Shown here: piece after piece, positions 1-9,457 of the stretch
How the letters are laid out: every line of letters starts with the position of its first letter
Numbering within the stretch: position 1 is the stretch's first letter
From: Hymenobacter sp. ISL-91
GTDB taxonomy: Bacteria > Bacteroidota > Bacteroidia > Cytophagales > Hymenobacteraceae
DNA: 56,306 nt
NCBI RefSeq assembly: GCF_018613725.1
Contig: NZ_JAGGPS010000045.1
Location: 1-56,306, forward strand
Reading direction: 5' to 3'
The notes under the pieces: model-generated
The model's input: the letters and a program-made list of their open reading frames with translations, nothing else
Database searches by the model: none
What the model was told of the DNA's origin: nothing
Made by a program: the position numbers and the translations under genes

Positions 1-238
1 TAAGTGCGTAAGTCCTAATAAAGTAACCACTGGGGTTCTGCTCCAACTCTTCCTCAGCACTTATTTGCTTCTGCATCAAGTTCTTTACGCAGTCCGCATT
101 CAGGCTATTGGCGCCCGCTTGGGCCGGCACGAGCCGGGGGGATTTCAGGTACACCACGGTGCGGTTGAGGTAGGGCAGCAGGCCGACGAGCAGTAGCGTA
201 CCCACCAGCAGCCAAGCTATTAGCTCGTAGTAGTCCAT
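1..238 (-). CDS. N-terminal part of a small membrane-anchored protein (runs off the left edge)
   Basis: An open frame starts at the ATG at 238 and stays open for 79 codons to the window edge, so the stop is not seen. Residues 6 to 23 (IAWLLVGTLLLVGLLPYL) form one hydrophobic segment, followed by a polar stretch with acidic clusters. This is the pattern of a signal-anchored protein with its soluble part outside the inner membrane. I do not recognise the family. GC-rich third codon positions and the lack of stops support it as a real gene. No Shine-Dalgarno sequence precedes the start, as is usual in Bacteroidota. Confidence 0.55.
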   Translation of the reverse strand, partial: MDYYELIAWLLVGTLLLVGLLPYLNRTVVYLKSPRLVPAQAGANSLNADCVKNLMQKQISAEEELEQNPSGYFIRTYAL

Positions 239-644
239 GGCGTATCGGATTTGGCTTTGCAAATTGAGGTTGACGGTATAGCCTTCCTATTGCAGGCAGT
301 TCAATATTTGGGAAACGGTGGTCATGTTTGCCATACAAATGGGGAATGAGGGGAAAGGTGAGTTGCCGCAGTAGCTGCCGCAACGTGTTGGTAGCTAAAG
401 CTGAGCCAAACTTTTAGCAGTGCCGTTAGCCACCAAAAACCCGCGTTTACCAGCCAATCAAAGTTTACTAACCAGCCAACAGGAGTGAGTTTCGTAAACG
501 CCCAAGCGCTTTGCTCCCGACAAAGCACCACGCCGGCCGCAGCCCAGGAAGGCCAAACCTACCACTATTCTGAGGGTGGTCTGAGAAGGCATACGACGTT
601 GGATAAAGATTTGATTATCATCACCGTATACCTAAACACGCTAG
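239..644. other. Intergenic stretch without a recognised gene
   Basis: About 400 bases between the start of the partial left-edge gene and the stop of the HEAT-repeat gene. Short frames exist on both strands, but they have mixed codon use and no family resemblance. I see no clear hairpin and no TAnnTTTG promoter element here. Confidence 0.5.
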
Positions 645-3600
645 TTAGCTTGACTCCTCGCCGTTTCTGGGTAGTGTTGCTCCTATGGGCGGAGGAAAGG
701 TGAACTGCGCGGCAGCGGCTACTAGCGCGGCTGGGTCTGTGCGGTACTGGTCGAGGCGTGTGCGCAGCGCCGTAGTCCAGCCGGCAGGCTGGGTGGCTTG
801 CGCCAGCAGCGCGGCCAGGGCCAGGCGCCGCAGATGGGGCTGAGAGCTGTCGGCTAAAGTTCGCTCAAAGGTGGCCAGAGAATCATCCATCAACTGCCGG
901 CCAGCGCGCTGACCACTCTTTGCAATGGCTTTCGCAGCCGTCAGGAGCGATTCGGCATCCAGCGCGCCGGTGGTAGCAAGCTCGATTAGGTAAGCGGCTA
1001 ACTCGGCCCACGGCAGGCCCGCCACAGCCAGTTTCATTTGCAGTCGCATCGTCAGCGGGTCGGGCCGCAGGGCGGCCAAAATGCCCCGCACCACGGGCTG
1101 CAAGCGGGTTCGGTCGCCGGGCAGGGCGGCGCGCAGCGCGTCGAGCGTAGCCTGAAGCACGCGCCGATCGGAACATATCAGGGCCACAGTTTCGGCGATA
1201 ATGGCGGGGTGCGGCACGGCGTAGGTGGCAAACAGCGCGCGGGCGGCGGCGCGATATTCATCGGGCAGCGGCGAGTGCAGGCCGGCCAGCAGCGGCGGCA
1301 GCAGCACTTGGTTGGGGTCGGCGAGCGGCAATGCAGTGCACCGGCCCAGCACCTGCACCCGCAGCGGGGCATCGGGGTGGCGCAGCAGCATAGCCAGCAG
1401 CGCCAGCACCCGCTGCTGGACCGGGGGCGAAAGGCGGTCAGCCGGAACCCAGGCCACGCCGGCAGCTACGGCCGGGTCGGGGTCGGCCGCCGCCGCGAGC
1501 AGGATGGGCCACGTTTCGGGGCGTTCCAGATGGTCCCACAGGGCCCGGAGCAGGGCCACGCGCACGTCGCGGTGTACTGGGCGGGCGGCCATTTTCAGTA
1601 GCAGCGGGTAGGCGGCCGGCGTGTCCAGCTCGCCCAGCAGGCGCACTACTTCCTTGGCCACCGTTACTTTTTCGGTGGGGACGGCTTGCAGCAGGGCCAG
1701 CGCCCGCAGGGCGGGCATTTTCAGCAGCATCGAGCGCAGGGCGTAGATGGCAATACGGGCCCGCGCGTCGGTCAGGGCCTCTATCAGCACCGGTACGCCC
1801 TGCCCGCCATCGAGCCGGGCCAGGGCCCGCAGAGCGGTATCGCGCACGGCCAGCCGTTTTTCCTGGACCGCCGCCAGCTCAACCAGGCGCGTCGGCACCA
1901 CGGCCGGCAGGGCCGCCAGCTGGTTGATGGCCTGGAACACAGCGTATGTATCGCGCTTTCCATCCCGTGTGACTTGCGTCAGCGTGTCGGCAAACAAGCG
2001 CTGCTGGGTTGCGGTCCAGCGGTAGAAGTGGGTAAACAGGGGTAGCACGAAGCGCGTGTTGCCCGTCGAAAACCGGCCTTTGTAGGCGCGCTGTCCCAGA
2101 AATGGCGTGAGCAAGTCCTGCTGCTGGCGGTGCAGGTAGGTGTAAACGGCGTGGAGCGTAATCACGCTGGGGTCGGTTTGCAGCAGGGGCGGCACCAGGG
2201 CCATGAAGCGGTCCGGTTGGTATTTGGCCAGCAGGTTAAGAATCTGCGAGGCCACGTGGGTTTGCCGCGTAGTGGTGAGCACCCCCGTTAGCAAGTCGGC
2301 CAGCTCGGGGAAAGCGCGCAGCCGTCGGCCCAGACTGTAAGCCACCTGCACCAGGAAGGATTCCCGCTCGCGGGTAGCCCAGGCCCGCAGCACGGGCAGC
2401 AGAGCGGGGGCGATGCGGTGCACATCAGCATCCGTCAGCCGGTCGGCTAAATCGGGCAGATACAGCGTGCCCCGTGACTGGGCCAGCTCGCCCAGCCACT
2501 TTGCCGCCCATTCGGGCTGAAACGGCACCAGCGCCACCACCAGCTGCTCGGCATAGCGGGCAGTGCCCGCCGATAGGTCGGCGGCAGCCAGGGCGTCGCG
2601 GATAATCTGGCCTAAATCTTCCAGGTAAGCAGATTGCCAGCGGGCCGGGGGCAGACCGGCCAATGCCGCCAGCATGGCCTGGCGCACGGGGTCCTGCTCG
2701 TTGGCGCGGGCGCGTACCAGGGCCAGGGCGGCGGGCAACTGGGCCCGGTGGTAGCGGGCTACCTCAATCTGGGTGGCCAGGGCCAGGGTGCGCAGATCGG
2801 CATCGGGGTTGCGCACGTAGGAGTCGAGCACGGCGCGGGCTTCCTCCCAGGGCAAAAAGGCGGCATAGGGCAGCCGCTGGGCCGGCCGCGCCGCCAGCGC
2901 GGGCAGGGCCAGGTGGCGGCGGGCTTCGGCGGGGCGCAGCTCGCCGGGCAGCCGCGCCACCACATCAGTCGGCAACACCCCTTCGGCATTGCGCCATCCG
3001 TTGCCGGCCACAGCAAACGCCGCCTGGCGCTGCGCCGGTGGCACGCGGCCCAGCCAGGCCTGGCGGTCGGCGACCAGGGCCGGGCGGTACCGGAGCACGG
3101 CCAGCAGCCGGGCTTCGGTGAGGCGGGGTACGAGCCGGCTGAGGTCGAGCCGCGTTGCCGTGCTTTCTTCGTGCTCAAGCAGCAGATCCACCACCTCGTT
3201 GGGCCGGCGCTGGGCCAGCGGGTGCAGGGCAATGCGGGCGGGAGGCTCGTGGCGCAGCAGTTCGCGCACCAGCGTCAGCGCCTGGTTGGGTTGGTGCTCG
3301 GCCAGGGGCAGCAGCACCGCATTTACGTGGTAGAGCAGCCGGGCATCAGGGGCCGTAAGGGCCCGCACCTGGCTGTGCAGCTGCGCGAAGGCAATAGTTG
3401 GGTGGTACTTCGCCAGCCGTTCCCAATCGATACTGCCCCAGCCCGGCATCACCGCCGCTATGTGCTTCTCCACCAAGGCGGCAGTTCCGAAATACAGCAG
3501 TTGCGCCAGTTGCGCATCAGCACTGGCGGCCAGCTCTGCCAGTAACATATCAATAATGGCTTGCCGCCCCTGCTGCCGCAGCATTCGCAGAAGCTTGAGT

Positions 3601-3920
3601 TGCCCCTGCCGGGGCAGGACGGTAAACGCCGCCTTTACCTGTGCATCGGTGCAGGCGTGGGCTACCAGGTTGAGGGCCAGTCCGCGTAGCAGGCGCGATG
3701 GGTCGCCCAGCGCGGTTACTACCTGCGTCCCATTGCTGCTGCCGTAGCAGGCTAGCAATGCGAGCTGACGCTCGTAGAAGCCTTCCGTAGTGGACAGGGT
3801 CTGCAGTAGGGCTGCCACCGCCGCGTCGGTGCGCGCCTGCTGTCCGAGCGCCACCATGCGCTTTACCCGGTGGTCGTAGGGGGCAGTTTCCAGTTCAGCC
3901 AGTAGCGTAGTGATAGTCAT
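645..3920 (-). CDS. Large HEAT-repeat protein
   Basis: A 1091-residue protein made almost wholly of leucine/alanine-rich helical pairs, for example 'DTALRALARLDGG' followed by 'VPVLIEALTDARARI', which is the HEAT/armadillo solenoid pattern. There is no signal peptide or membrane segment, so it is probably cytoplasmic. Such solenoids act as scaffolds for protein binding; the partner cannot be read from sequence. The ATG at 3920 is preferred over the TTG one codon upstream. It is a single gene, with the TRIC gene diverging 120 bases away. The family call is firm for the fold and open for the function. Confidence 0.85.
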   Translation of the reverse strand: MTITTLLAELETAPYDHRVKRMVALGQQARTDAAVAALLQTLSTTEGFYERQLALLACYGSSNGTQVVTALGDPSRLLRGLALNLVAHACTDAQVKAAFTVLPRQGQLKLLRMLRQQGRQAIIDMLLAELAASADAQLAQLLYFGTAALVEKHIAAVMPGWGSIDWERLAKYHPTIAFAQLHSQVRALTAPDARLLYHVNAVLLPLAEHQPNQALTLVRELLRHEPPARIALHPLAQRRPNEVVDLLLEHEESTATRLDLSRLVPRLTEARLLAVLRYRPALVADRQAWLGRVPPAQRQAAFAVAGNGWRNAEGVLPTDVVARLPGELRPAEARRHLALPALAARPAQRLPYAAFLPWEEARAVLDSYVRNPDADLRTLALATQIEVARYHRAQLPAALALVRARANEQDPVRQAMLAALAGLPPARWQSAYLEDLGQIIRDALAAADLSAGTARYAEQLVVALVPFQPEWAAKWLGELAQSRGTLYLPDLADRLTDADVHRIAPALLPVLRAWATRERESFLVQVAYSLGRRLRAFPELADLLTGVLTTTRQTHVASQILNLLAKYQPDRFMALVPPLLQTDPSVITLHAVYTYLHRQQQDLLTPFLGQRAYKGRFSTGNTRFVLPLFTHFYRWTATQQRLFADTLTQVTRDGKRDTYAVFQAINQLAALPAVVPTRLVELAAVQEKRLAVRDTALRALARLDGGQGVPVLIEALTDARARIAIYALRSMLLKMPALRALALLQAVPTEKVTVAKEVVRLLGELDTPAAYPLLLKMAARPVHRDVRVALLRALWDHLERPETWPILLAAAADPDPAVAAGVAWVPADRLSPPVQQRVLALLAMLLRHPDAPLRVQVLGRCTALPLADPNQVLLPPLLAGLHSPLPDEYRAAARALFATYAVPHPAIIAETVALICSDRRVLQATLDALRAALPGDRTRLQPVVRGILAALRPDPLTMRLQMKLAVAGLPWAELAAYLIELATTGALDAESLLTAAKAIAKSGQRAGRQLMDDSLATFERTLADSSQPHLRRLALAALLAQATQPAGWTTALRTRLDQYRTDPAALVAAAAQFTFPPPIGATLPRNGEESS

Positions 3921-4040
3921 CAAATGGTCGGTAAGCAGTTAGCCATCCGCTTTAGGCGGTAAGCCACAAGCTACTGTTTAATTGCGTAATTAGAGCCCCG
4001 TTATTTGGAGTAGAAAACAGACCTTTCCCCGGCCCGCCTT

Positions 4041-4667
4041 ATGCTGCTCCATGCCCTTGATTTCATCGGAACGTTCGCCTTTGCCATCAGCGGCATCCGC
4101 CTGGCTTCCGGCAAGCGCGTTGACTGGTTTGGGGCCTATATCGTCGGACTGGTAACGGCCGTTGGCGGGGGCACCCTGCGCGACATGCTGCTGAACGTGG
4201 CGCCGTTCTGGATGCTGGACGGGAAGTACTTTCTGGTAACCGGCCTGGCGCTGCTGGCGGCCCTGGTGCTCAAAGACAGGCTGTTCCGACTAGGAAAAGC
4301 CTTGTTTCTGTTTGATACCATCGGGCTTGGCCTATTCACCGTCGTGGGCATCAGCAAGAGCCTGGCCGCGAACCTGCCGTTTTGGGTGTGCATCGTGATG
4401 GGCGCCATTACCGGGTCGGTGGGGGGATTGGTGCGGGACGTACTGCTGAATGAGCTGCCGCTGCTGCTGCGCCGCGATATCTACGCGCTGGCCTGCATCA
4501 TTGGCGGGCTGGTTTATTTCGGCTGTAGGCAGCTTCAGCTGTCACCCGGCGCAACGGAGCTTATTGCCGCCTCGGTAGTTATTGCCGCCCGGGTGCTGGC
4601 AGTGAAATTTCATATCAATCTGCCGGTGTTGAATTCAGTGGAAGATAAGCACGATGAGCAAAGCTGA
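4041..4667 (+). CDS. TRIC-type (UPF0126) cation channel family membrane protein
   Basis: 208 residues and about seven hydrophobic segments. The two-fold repeat of the UPF0126/TRIC family is visible: the glycine motif 'GGGTLRDML' (around residue 45) recurs as 'GGLVRDVLL' (around 135), each after a segment starting near 'GTFAFAISGI' or 'GLGLFTVVGI'. Bacterial members are trimeric inner-membrane channels for monovalent cations such as potassium. The E. coli relatives are YadS and YicG. The gene is monocistronic and diverges from the HEAT-repeat gene. Family assignment is strong. The ion and physiological role are inferred from homologues. Confidence 0.9.
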   Translation: MLLHALDFIGTFAFAISGIRLASGKRVDWFGAYIVGLVTAVGGGTLRDMLLNVAPFWMLDGKYFLVTGLALLAALVLKDRLFRLGKALFLFDTIGLGLFTVVGISKSLAANLPFWVCIVMGAITGSVGGLVRDVLLNELPLLLRRDIYALACIIGGLVYFGCRQLQLSPGATELIAASVVIAARVLAVKFHINLPVLNSVEDKHDEQS

Positions 4668-4990
4668 TCAGAAAGGCTTACCGGCCATAAGCGACGGACT
4701 AGTTCCGGGAGGCAGCAGGAGTGGTTTTGTAACCGGTATAGGTATGTATGAGTTGGGCTGACCAAGCCGGAAATAATAGGATGCTTTTAATAAGCAGCGG
4801 ACCCCTCATAACACCTTACAAACCGCATTTACGTGAATTTAGCGACGTTTGTATCCTTTGTGTTTGCTATGTCCCTTCGTCGTCAAATTCGCTATTGAGT
4901 CCGTGTCGCTCGGCCCTGGCTCCTGTTGGTTATCGGGCTGGTATTTGCGTTATTTTGGATTGGAAATCTCTAAGCAACAAGCTCTTATTC
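4668..4990. other. Gap between convergent genes; holds only an interrupted small frame
   Basis: 323 bases between the stop of the TRIC gene and the stop of the PepSY gene. The only structure I can argue for is the interrupted 34-codon frame at 4869-4973. No strong terminator hairpin is seen. Confidence 0.45.
4869..4973 (+). pseudogene. Possible tiny single-pass membrane protein interrupted by TGA
   Basis: Reading from ATG 4869, the frame gives MSLRRQIRY, then TGA (4896-4898), and continues in the same frame as VRVARPWLLLVIGLVFALFW to a TAA at 4971. The second half is a basic stretch followed by one clean transmembrane helix. Without the TGA this would be a 34-residue membrane peptide with a positively charged N-terminus. 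TGA differs from the Trp codon TGG by one base. It may be a decayed gene, a sequencing error or chance. The call rests on hydrophobic pattern alone. Confidence 0.3.
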
Positions 4991-6685
4991 TTATGCGGCT
5001 ACTGCTAAAGCGGTGGGCACTTGGTCGCGTTGCTTTACTTTTAGCAGCGCAAAGGCGCTGATAACCGACAAGCTCAGAAACAACAGATCAATAAACAGAA
5101 TATCAAACTGCCCCCGGGCGAAGGTGGTCCAGAACCAGTTGTGGCGTACCACACCATCCAGCACCGGTAGCAGCAGGCACAGCAGCGTAGAGAGCACCAG
5201 CGTTTGCCGGTTGACGAGGGCAATATCGCGGCGCGTGATAAAATAGACGCTCAGCGCCAGCCAGGAGTAAAAATACCAGTGATAAATGCCCGACTGGCCC
5301 GGGTCTTTCACAAACAGCAGCACAATCAGGGTGAAGGCCGTGACGGGCAGCATACTCAGGCAAATACCCAGAAAGATGTTGGCCGTCCAGAAGTTGAAGC
5401 GTCGTTCCCGCGGGGGCGTGCTGGCCTTGTCGCGCGCTACCAGCCAGATCAGAATGCCCGAAATGATGACTACGCAGCCCAGGAGGCCCAGCACGAAGTA
5501 CATCACGCGCATCGGCCGGCCCCCAAAGTCGCCGAAATGCAGATGGTACACTAGGCCCCGCACCTTGTCGACGTAGCTGGACGGGGCCGTTGGGGCGGTT
5601 TCGGCCAGCATGCGCTGGTCGCGCACGCGGTACACCAGCTTGCCCATGCCCGAAAAGCTGGCGCTGGCGGCCGGGGCGGCCAACACGATAACGTGCATAT
5701 TGGCATCCTGATAGTTACGCACGAACACGCGCGTCAGCTGGCTGCCGGCCCACTGCTTCTGCACTTGTCCCAGAAAGCCGTTCAGGTCGAACGGTGTGGC
5801 CAGCGGCGTGTAGGTGTACTCATACACGGTGGCCTCGGTGTGGTACAAGTCGCTCTGCACCTGCTCTTTGTTGCCCTGGTAGGCAAGCTTGGTGAAGGGT
5901 TCCAGCAGCACGGAGTTTACAATCAGCACAATGCCCGTAACAGCGAACAGGAGTTGAAACGGAAACTGCAACACGCCCAGCGCGGTGTGCAGGTCGGTCC
6001 AGATGGTTTTCCACTTGCTCCAGGGCCGGAAAGTGAAGAAGTTGGACGCAATTTTGTTCCAGTGCAGCAGCAGGCCGGTGATGAGCGCAAACAGGAAAAT
6101 AAACGACACTACGCCCGCCAGCAGGTAGCCAAACGGCGCGCCCAGCGAAATGGGCAGCCGAATGGCATTGAGCGGGGCCAGAAAATGCAGGCGGTACAGA
6201 AACTCGCCCATATCATAACTCTGCTCGTAATCTACTGCCTGCCGGTGGGTGAAATTGTAGGAGAAGTACGCGGCATCGTCGTTGCCACCGCGGCCTTTGC
6301 CCCTACCCCGGCCGCCCCTGGGCTTGTCGCCGGCGGGGTTGTTTTGGGCTTTGGCCAGCGCCAGCGCTTTGGCTTGCTGCTGCACCAATGTGTCGTTGGA
6401 GGGCAGCATGGATACGTAGCCGGTCACGCCGTTTTTGCTCAGAAAGAACTCGAAGTTGCGGCCCTTCAGCGCGTGGTGCCCGGCCAGCGAGTCGAGCAGG
6501 CCGTTGAAGTCGCGCTGCGTGGTTTTCTGATTGGCGACGAATGAGCTGTTTTTCTGCCAGGCCGTGATGTCCTCCTTGAAAAAAGAGAAGGAGCCGGCAA
6601 AGAAAATCACGTACAGCAGCACGCAAACAATAATCCCGCTGACCGTGTGGGTATGAAAGTAGATGTTGTATTTGCGCTTATCCAT
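4991..6685 (-). CDS. PepSY-associated membrane protein, likely iron/siderophore reductase
   Basis: 564 residues. The N-terminal 'NIYFHTHTVSGIIVCVLL' helix is typical of PepSY-associated transmembrane proteins. A periplasmic region follows, then 'LHTALGVLQFPFQLLFAVTG', a second periplasmic loop with 'VYHLHFGDFGG', and a C-terminal block of about four helices. Conserved His in the helices could bind haem. Family members such as Pseudomonas FpvG reduce or release iron from siderophores at the inner membrane. It is the last gene of a leftward operon headed by a TonB-dependent receptor, four bases after the next gene, which supports an iron role. Residues about 120-134 are a Gly/Arg/Lys-rich low-complexity run. 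Confidence 0.85.
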   Translation of the reverse strand: MDKRKYNIYFHTHTVSGIIVCVLLYVIFFAGSFSFFKEDITAWQKNSSFVANQKTTQRDFNGLLDSLAGHHALKGRNFEFFLSKNGVTGYVSMLPSNDTLVQQQAKALALAKAQNNPAGDKPRGGRGRGKGRGGNDDAAYFSYNFTHRQAVDYEQSYDMGEFLYRLHFLAPLNAIRLPISLGAPFGYLLAGVVSFIFLFALITGLLLHWNKIASNFFTFRPWSKWKTIWTDLHTALGVLQFPFQLLFAVTGIVLIVNSVLLEPFTKLAYQGNKEQVQSDLYHTEATVYEYTYTPLATPFDLNGFLGQVQKQWAGSQLTRVFVRNYQDANMHVIVLAAPAASASFSGMGKLVYRVRDQRMLAETAPTAPSSYVDKVRGLVYHLHFGDFGGRPMRVMYFVLGLLGCVVIISGILIWLVARDKASTPPRERRFNFWTANIFLGICLSMLPVTAFTLIVLLFVKDPGQSGIYHWYFYSWLALSVYFITRRDIALVNRQTLVLSTLLCLLLPVLDGVVRHNWFWTTFARGQFDILFIDLLFLSLSVISAFALLKVKQRDQVPTALAVAA

Positions 6686-6688
6686 CGT

Positions 6689-6976
6689 TTAGGCCGGCTG
6701 CATCAGAAGGTAAGGAACGGCAAACAGCAACGTCAGCCCCAAGTAGGTGAGCCACACGTGCCACACGTTTCTGGCCACGAAGGCCCACAGCAGCAGGAAC
6801 GCCCACAGAATATAGCCCGTAAAAAACGCGGTGGCCAGCACGTTCTCGCGCGGGAAAACAGTGGTCAGCAGCAGGTGCAGGCTCAGCATCACGGCGTAGC
6901 CGCCGGCGGCCCCGGCCATAATTTTGGAGAAGCGCAGCCAGGGCGAAGTCGTCAGGTATTTTTTGTTGGCGGGCAT
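6689..6976 (-). CDS. Small three-helix membrane protein of the iron-uptake operon
   Basis: 95 residues starting at ATG 6976 (MPANKKYLTTSPWLRFSK). A longer upstream frame would overlap the preceding gene and is rejected. Three hydrophobic helices follow (about residues 20-40, 47-68 and 72-93). Size and position match the small DUF3649-like membrane proteins that accompany PepSY proteins in siderophore operons of proteobacteria, but I cannot confirm the family by eye. The stop lies three bases before the PepSY start and the start lies two bases after the previous stop, so the three genes are almost certainly co-translated. Confidence 0.75.
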   Translation of the reverse strand: MPANKKYLTTSPWLRFSKIMAGAAGGYAVMLSLHLLLTTVFPRENVLATAFFTGYILWAFLLLWAFVARNVWHVWLTYLGLTLLFAVPYLLMQPA

Positions 6977-6978
6977 GG

Positions 6979-7305
6979 TTACAGGGCTACTTCCATTATC
7001 AGAAAGCCAACGTACAGAGCTAGTACTGTTGGCAGGCGCAGGTAGCGAAAAGGGGCCAGCGCCACGACCAGGCTGCCTACGCCCATCAGCCCCACCAGCC
7101 AGGCACACAAACCGGTCATCAACCCCAGTTTCAGCACAAACAGCAAGGACGCCAGCACTACTAACGCCGAGCCGGCCATGCGAGAGTACTGCGGGTTTTT
7201 AAGAATGAATTCCTGGTAGCCGGCCGGCGGCATCTTGACCTGGGGCGAGGCCCAATACCAAAGCTGAAAGCCAAGCAGCAGCAGGAAGAAGTAGGTGGTA
7301 AACAT
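6979..7305 (-). CDS. Small four-helix membrane protein of the iron-uptake operon
   Basis: 108 residues from ATG 7305 (MFTTYFFLLLLGFQLWYWAS); the TTG two codons upstream is less likely. The hydrophobic helices, separated by a short polar loop containing 'GYQEFILKNPQYSRMAGS', suggest an integral inner-membrane protein. It resembles the DUF3325-like partner proteins in PepSY siderophore-reduction operons in size and context only. It lies between the DUF4198 gene and the 95-residue membrane protein, all on the same strand with small gaps. Function is inferred from the operon. Confidence 0.72.
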   Translation of the reverse strand: MFTTYFFLLLLGFQLWYWASPQVKMPPAGYQEFILKNPQYSRMAGSALVVLASLLFVLKLGLMTGLCAWLVGLMGVGSLVVALAPFRYLRLPTVLALYVGFLIMEVAL

Positions 7306-7362
7306 CAGCAATGACGAAATCGGGAAGGAGTGCGTGCGTGAGCCAGCGCCGGGCCGAAGGGG

Positions 7363-8091
7363 CTAGTTGACTACGATATGGGTGGTAGCGCCCTGCCAGA
7401 AGTGGGTGTGGTTTTGCTGATTCCACTCACCAGTTTGCGCCTGGTAGTCGGAGGCTTCGAGCACGTAGCTGCCCTTGAGCTGAGGCGTAAACACGAGCTT
7501 ACCGTTCGCGTCGGTTTTCATGGTTTTCACCCAGCCCTCCGGCGACATCAACTCCACCTTACCATCCTGGAAGGGCTGGCCGTCTTTGCGCACCTGCACC
7601 TCCACCGGAGTATTGACCCGATGGCTTTTCGGCGCCGTCACGATAGAGAGCGGCACCTGGGGTGCGGCCGCGGCGGTGGTGGTGGTGGTAGTAGCACTGC
7701 CGGCCAGAACCGGGGCCACCGACGAGAATTCGTATTTGGTGGTGCCCCCCAACTCCTTGGTGACGTGGACAGTCGTGAGGTGGTAGAGCCCGTCCTCGGT
7801 AGGGGTAAACGAGGCCGTCAGGTGGGTGGCCGCATCGGTGAGGGGCAGCTGGGTCTTTTTCCCACTGGGGCTCACCACCCACACTTCCAGCGTCTTCAAA
7901 TCAGAATACCACTTCTGCGTCGGCTCAATTACTCCTTCGGGATAGTCGCCGTAATATATTTTAACGCCGTGCGCCTTGTTTTTGGTGGCTTTGGTGATGC
8001 TCTCAATCCAGACGGCGTGGGCGCTGGCAGCGGATAAGCCAGGCAGTAAATACGTAGCAGCCAGGAGCAGAAATGCGAATAGCGTCTTCAT
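7363..8091 (-). CDS. DUF4198 family secreted protein
   Basis: 242 residues with an N-terminal signal peptide ending near 'SAASAHA', then 'VWIESITKA', a conserved start of DUF4198 proteins. The region is beta-rich, with 'DGLYHLTTVHVTKELGGTT' mid-way and a C-terminal immunoglobulin-like half ('VQVRKDGQPF', 'LVFTPQLKGSYVLEA'). DUF4198 proteins are periplasmic and often sit beside metal (nickel, cobalt, iron) transport genes. Here it lies between the DUF4374 lipoprotein and two small membrane proteins of an iron-type operon, so a periplasmic metal-handling role is likely. A short Thr/Ala run (around residue 135) separates the two halves. Confidence 0.8.
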   Translation of the reverse strand: MKTLFAFLLLAATYLLPGLSAASAHAVWIESITKATKNKAHGVKIYYGDYPEGVIEPTQKWYSDLKTLEVWVVSPSGKKTQLPLTDAATHLTASFTPTEDGLYHLTTVHVTKELGGTTKYEFSSVAPVLAGSATTTTTTAAAAPQVPLSIVTAPKSHRVNTPVEVQVRKDGQPFQDGKVELMSPEGWVKTMKTDANGKLVFTPQLKGSYVLEASDYQAQTGEWNQQNHTHFWQGATTHIVVN

Positions 8092-8215
8092 CGGTCAGTA
8101 GTTAAATGGTGGCCCTCATTGCAAGGGTATTGGTGGGGTTGATACTGCCCCCGGCAGCTCGTCGCCGAAGCCTGTAGCCAGGCGCCAGGCTACCGGGGGT
8201 AGTAGTTATCCGGAC

Positions 8216-9439
8216 TTACTCGCCGGCCAGGAATTGCACGGCCGTGATGGCCCCGCCTTCCACTTGCAGGCCGCGGGTGGCCGTCAGGGTGCCGGCATCT
8301 ACCTTGTACACGTAGCTGCTGCCGTCCTTCAGGTTCACGCCGAGGTAGGTTGTTTTGCCATCTTTGGGCGTGAAGTTGTTGTAGGAAATGCTCACAAGCT
8401 CTGCCTTATCCGGCAGGCCGGTCACGGGCTTGTAGGTGCCGTCGGCCACGTTCAGGATGCCCAGATTCAGACCGTCGGTGTAAGCGCCTTTCTCGGCCTT
8501 GGTGGTGGCCCGCGTCAGGTAAGTGTTGTTGCCCAGATACTGCCAGTTGGTAATGTTCATGCCGCCGCTGAGCGTTTCGAAGTTCAGGAAGAACGACTTA
8601 TCGAACTCGGTAGCGCCCGACTTGATGCGCACGATGGCCGAGGGCTTAGTGGTGCTGAGCGTACCGTTGGTGGTGGCCGTAGCCGACGAGAAGCCGTAAA
8701 CGTCGCCGTTTTCCTGCACCGACAGGCCATTTCTGAAGTACCGGCCGAGGGAGCTGGTCCGGTTGTCGCGGATAACCTTTTCCAGCTTCATGTCGGCATA
8801 GTTAAATACGGCCACCCACGAACTGTCGGGGTAGGCCGTATTGAAGCCGGCGCCGGGGCCGCCCACGCAGAAGTACGGCGCGTATACCTTATCCCCTACC
8901 TGTTGCAGCCAGCTAAAGAACGCCAGCTCCTTGTTGCGGGCCAGGTCGAGCGTATTGGTGGTGCCTTCGGAGGTAATCAGCAGGTTGTCGGTGCTCACCT
9001 TGTACCAGCTGGAGGTAGGGGTAGCGAGGTTGCGCGAAATTTTGAACAGCAGCAGGTCCTTGTCTACTGGCGCAAATGCCTGCACGGTTTCGGTCTGGAA
9101 GTTGGTGAGCTTGTTGAGCTTGCCGCCCTGAATGTCGTAGGCCGTCACGGCGCCGGGGTTGCCCTGGCCGTAAAGCATGCTGAAGAACTTGTTGTTGGTC
9201 GTCACATAGTAACGGTAGGTACCGTCCTGCTCCACGCCGTTGTTTTTGGTGGTAATGCGGCCCGACTCCAGGTCGCCGGCGGTCAGGATGTAGTCGGCCA
9301 CGCCCGTGGAGGCGGCCGGGGTCACGGTCAGAATATAATTGCCGGGGTTGTCGGGAGCAGAGTTGTCGTCGTTGTCGGAGCAGGCGGTGGTGAAAGCAGT
9401 GGCGGCCAGCAGGGCGGCCAGTTTGGTAGTCAGCTTCAT
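8216..9439 (-). CDS. DUF4374 family outer-membrane lipoprotein
   Basis: 407 residues. A lipoprotein signal is present: hydrophobic start, then 'FTTACSDNDDN', with Cys 20 as the lipid site. The Asp-rich residues after the Cys fit surface or outer-membrane placement. The rest is a beta-propeller-like sequence with repeated 'G.TYRYYVTTNNKFF' style strands, typical of DUF4374. In Bacteroidota this family is found next to TonB-dependent receptors and PepSY proteins and is thought to bind the siderophore or other ligand with the receptor. It starts 19 bases after the receptor stop, in the same operon. Confidence 0.85.
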   Translation of the reverse strand: MKLTTKLAALLAATAFTTACSDNDDNSAPDNPGNYILTVTPAASTGVADYILTAGDLESGRITTKNNGVEQDGTYRYYVTTNNKFFSMLYGQGNPGAVTAYDIQGGKLNKLTNFQTETVQAFAPVDKDLLLFKISRNLATPTSSWYKVSTDNLLITSEGTTNTLDLARNKELAFFSWLQQVGDKVYAPYFCVGGPGAGFNTAYPDSSWVAVFNYADMKLEKVIRDNRTSSLGRYFRNGLSVQENGDVYGFSSATATTNGTLSTTKPSAIVRIKSGATEFDKSFFLNFETLSGGMNITNWQYLGNNTYLTRATTKAEKGAYTDGLNLGILNVADGTYKPVTGLPDKAELVSISYNNFTPKDGKTTYLGVNLKDGSSYVYKVDAGTLTATRGLQVEGGAITAVQFLAGE

Positions 9440-9457
9440 GAGATGGTAAGTAGGATA

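Noticed and set aside
105..531. Short frames near the left edge (minus strand)
   Set aside because: One lies antiparallel in frame to the better-supported partial gene at 1-238 and the other has no codon bias.
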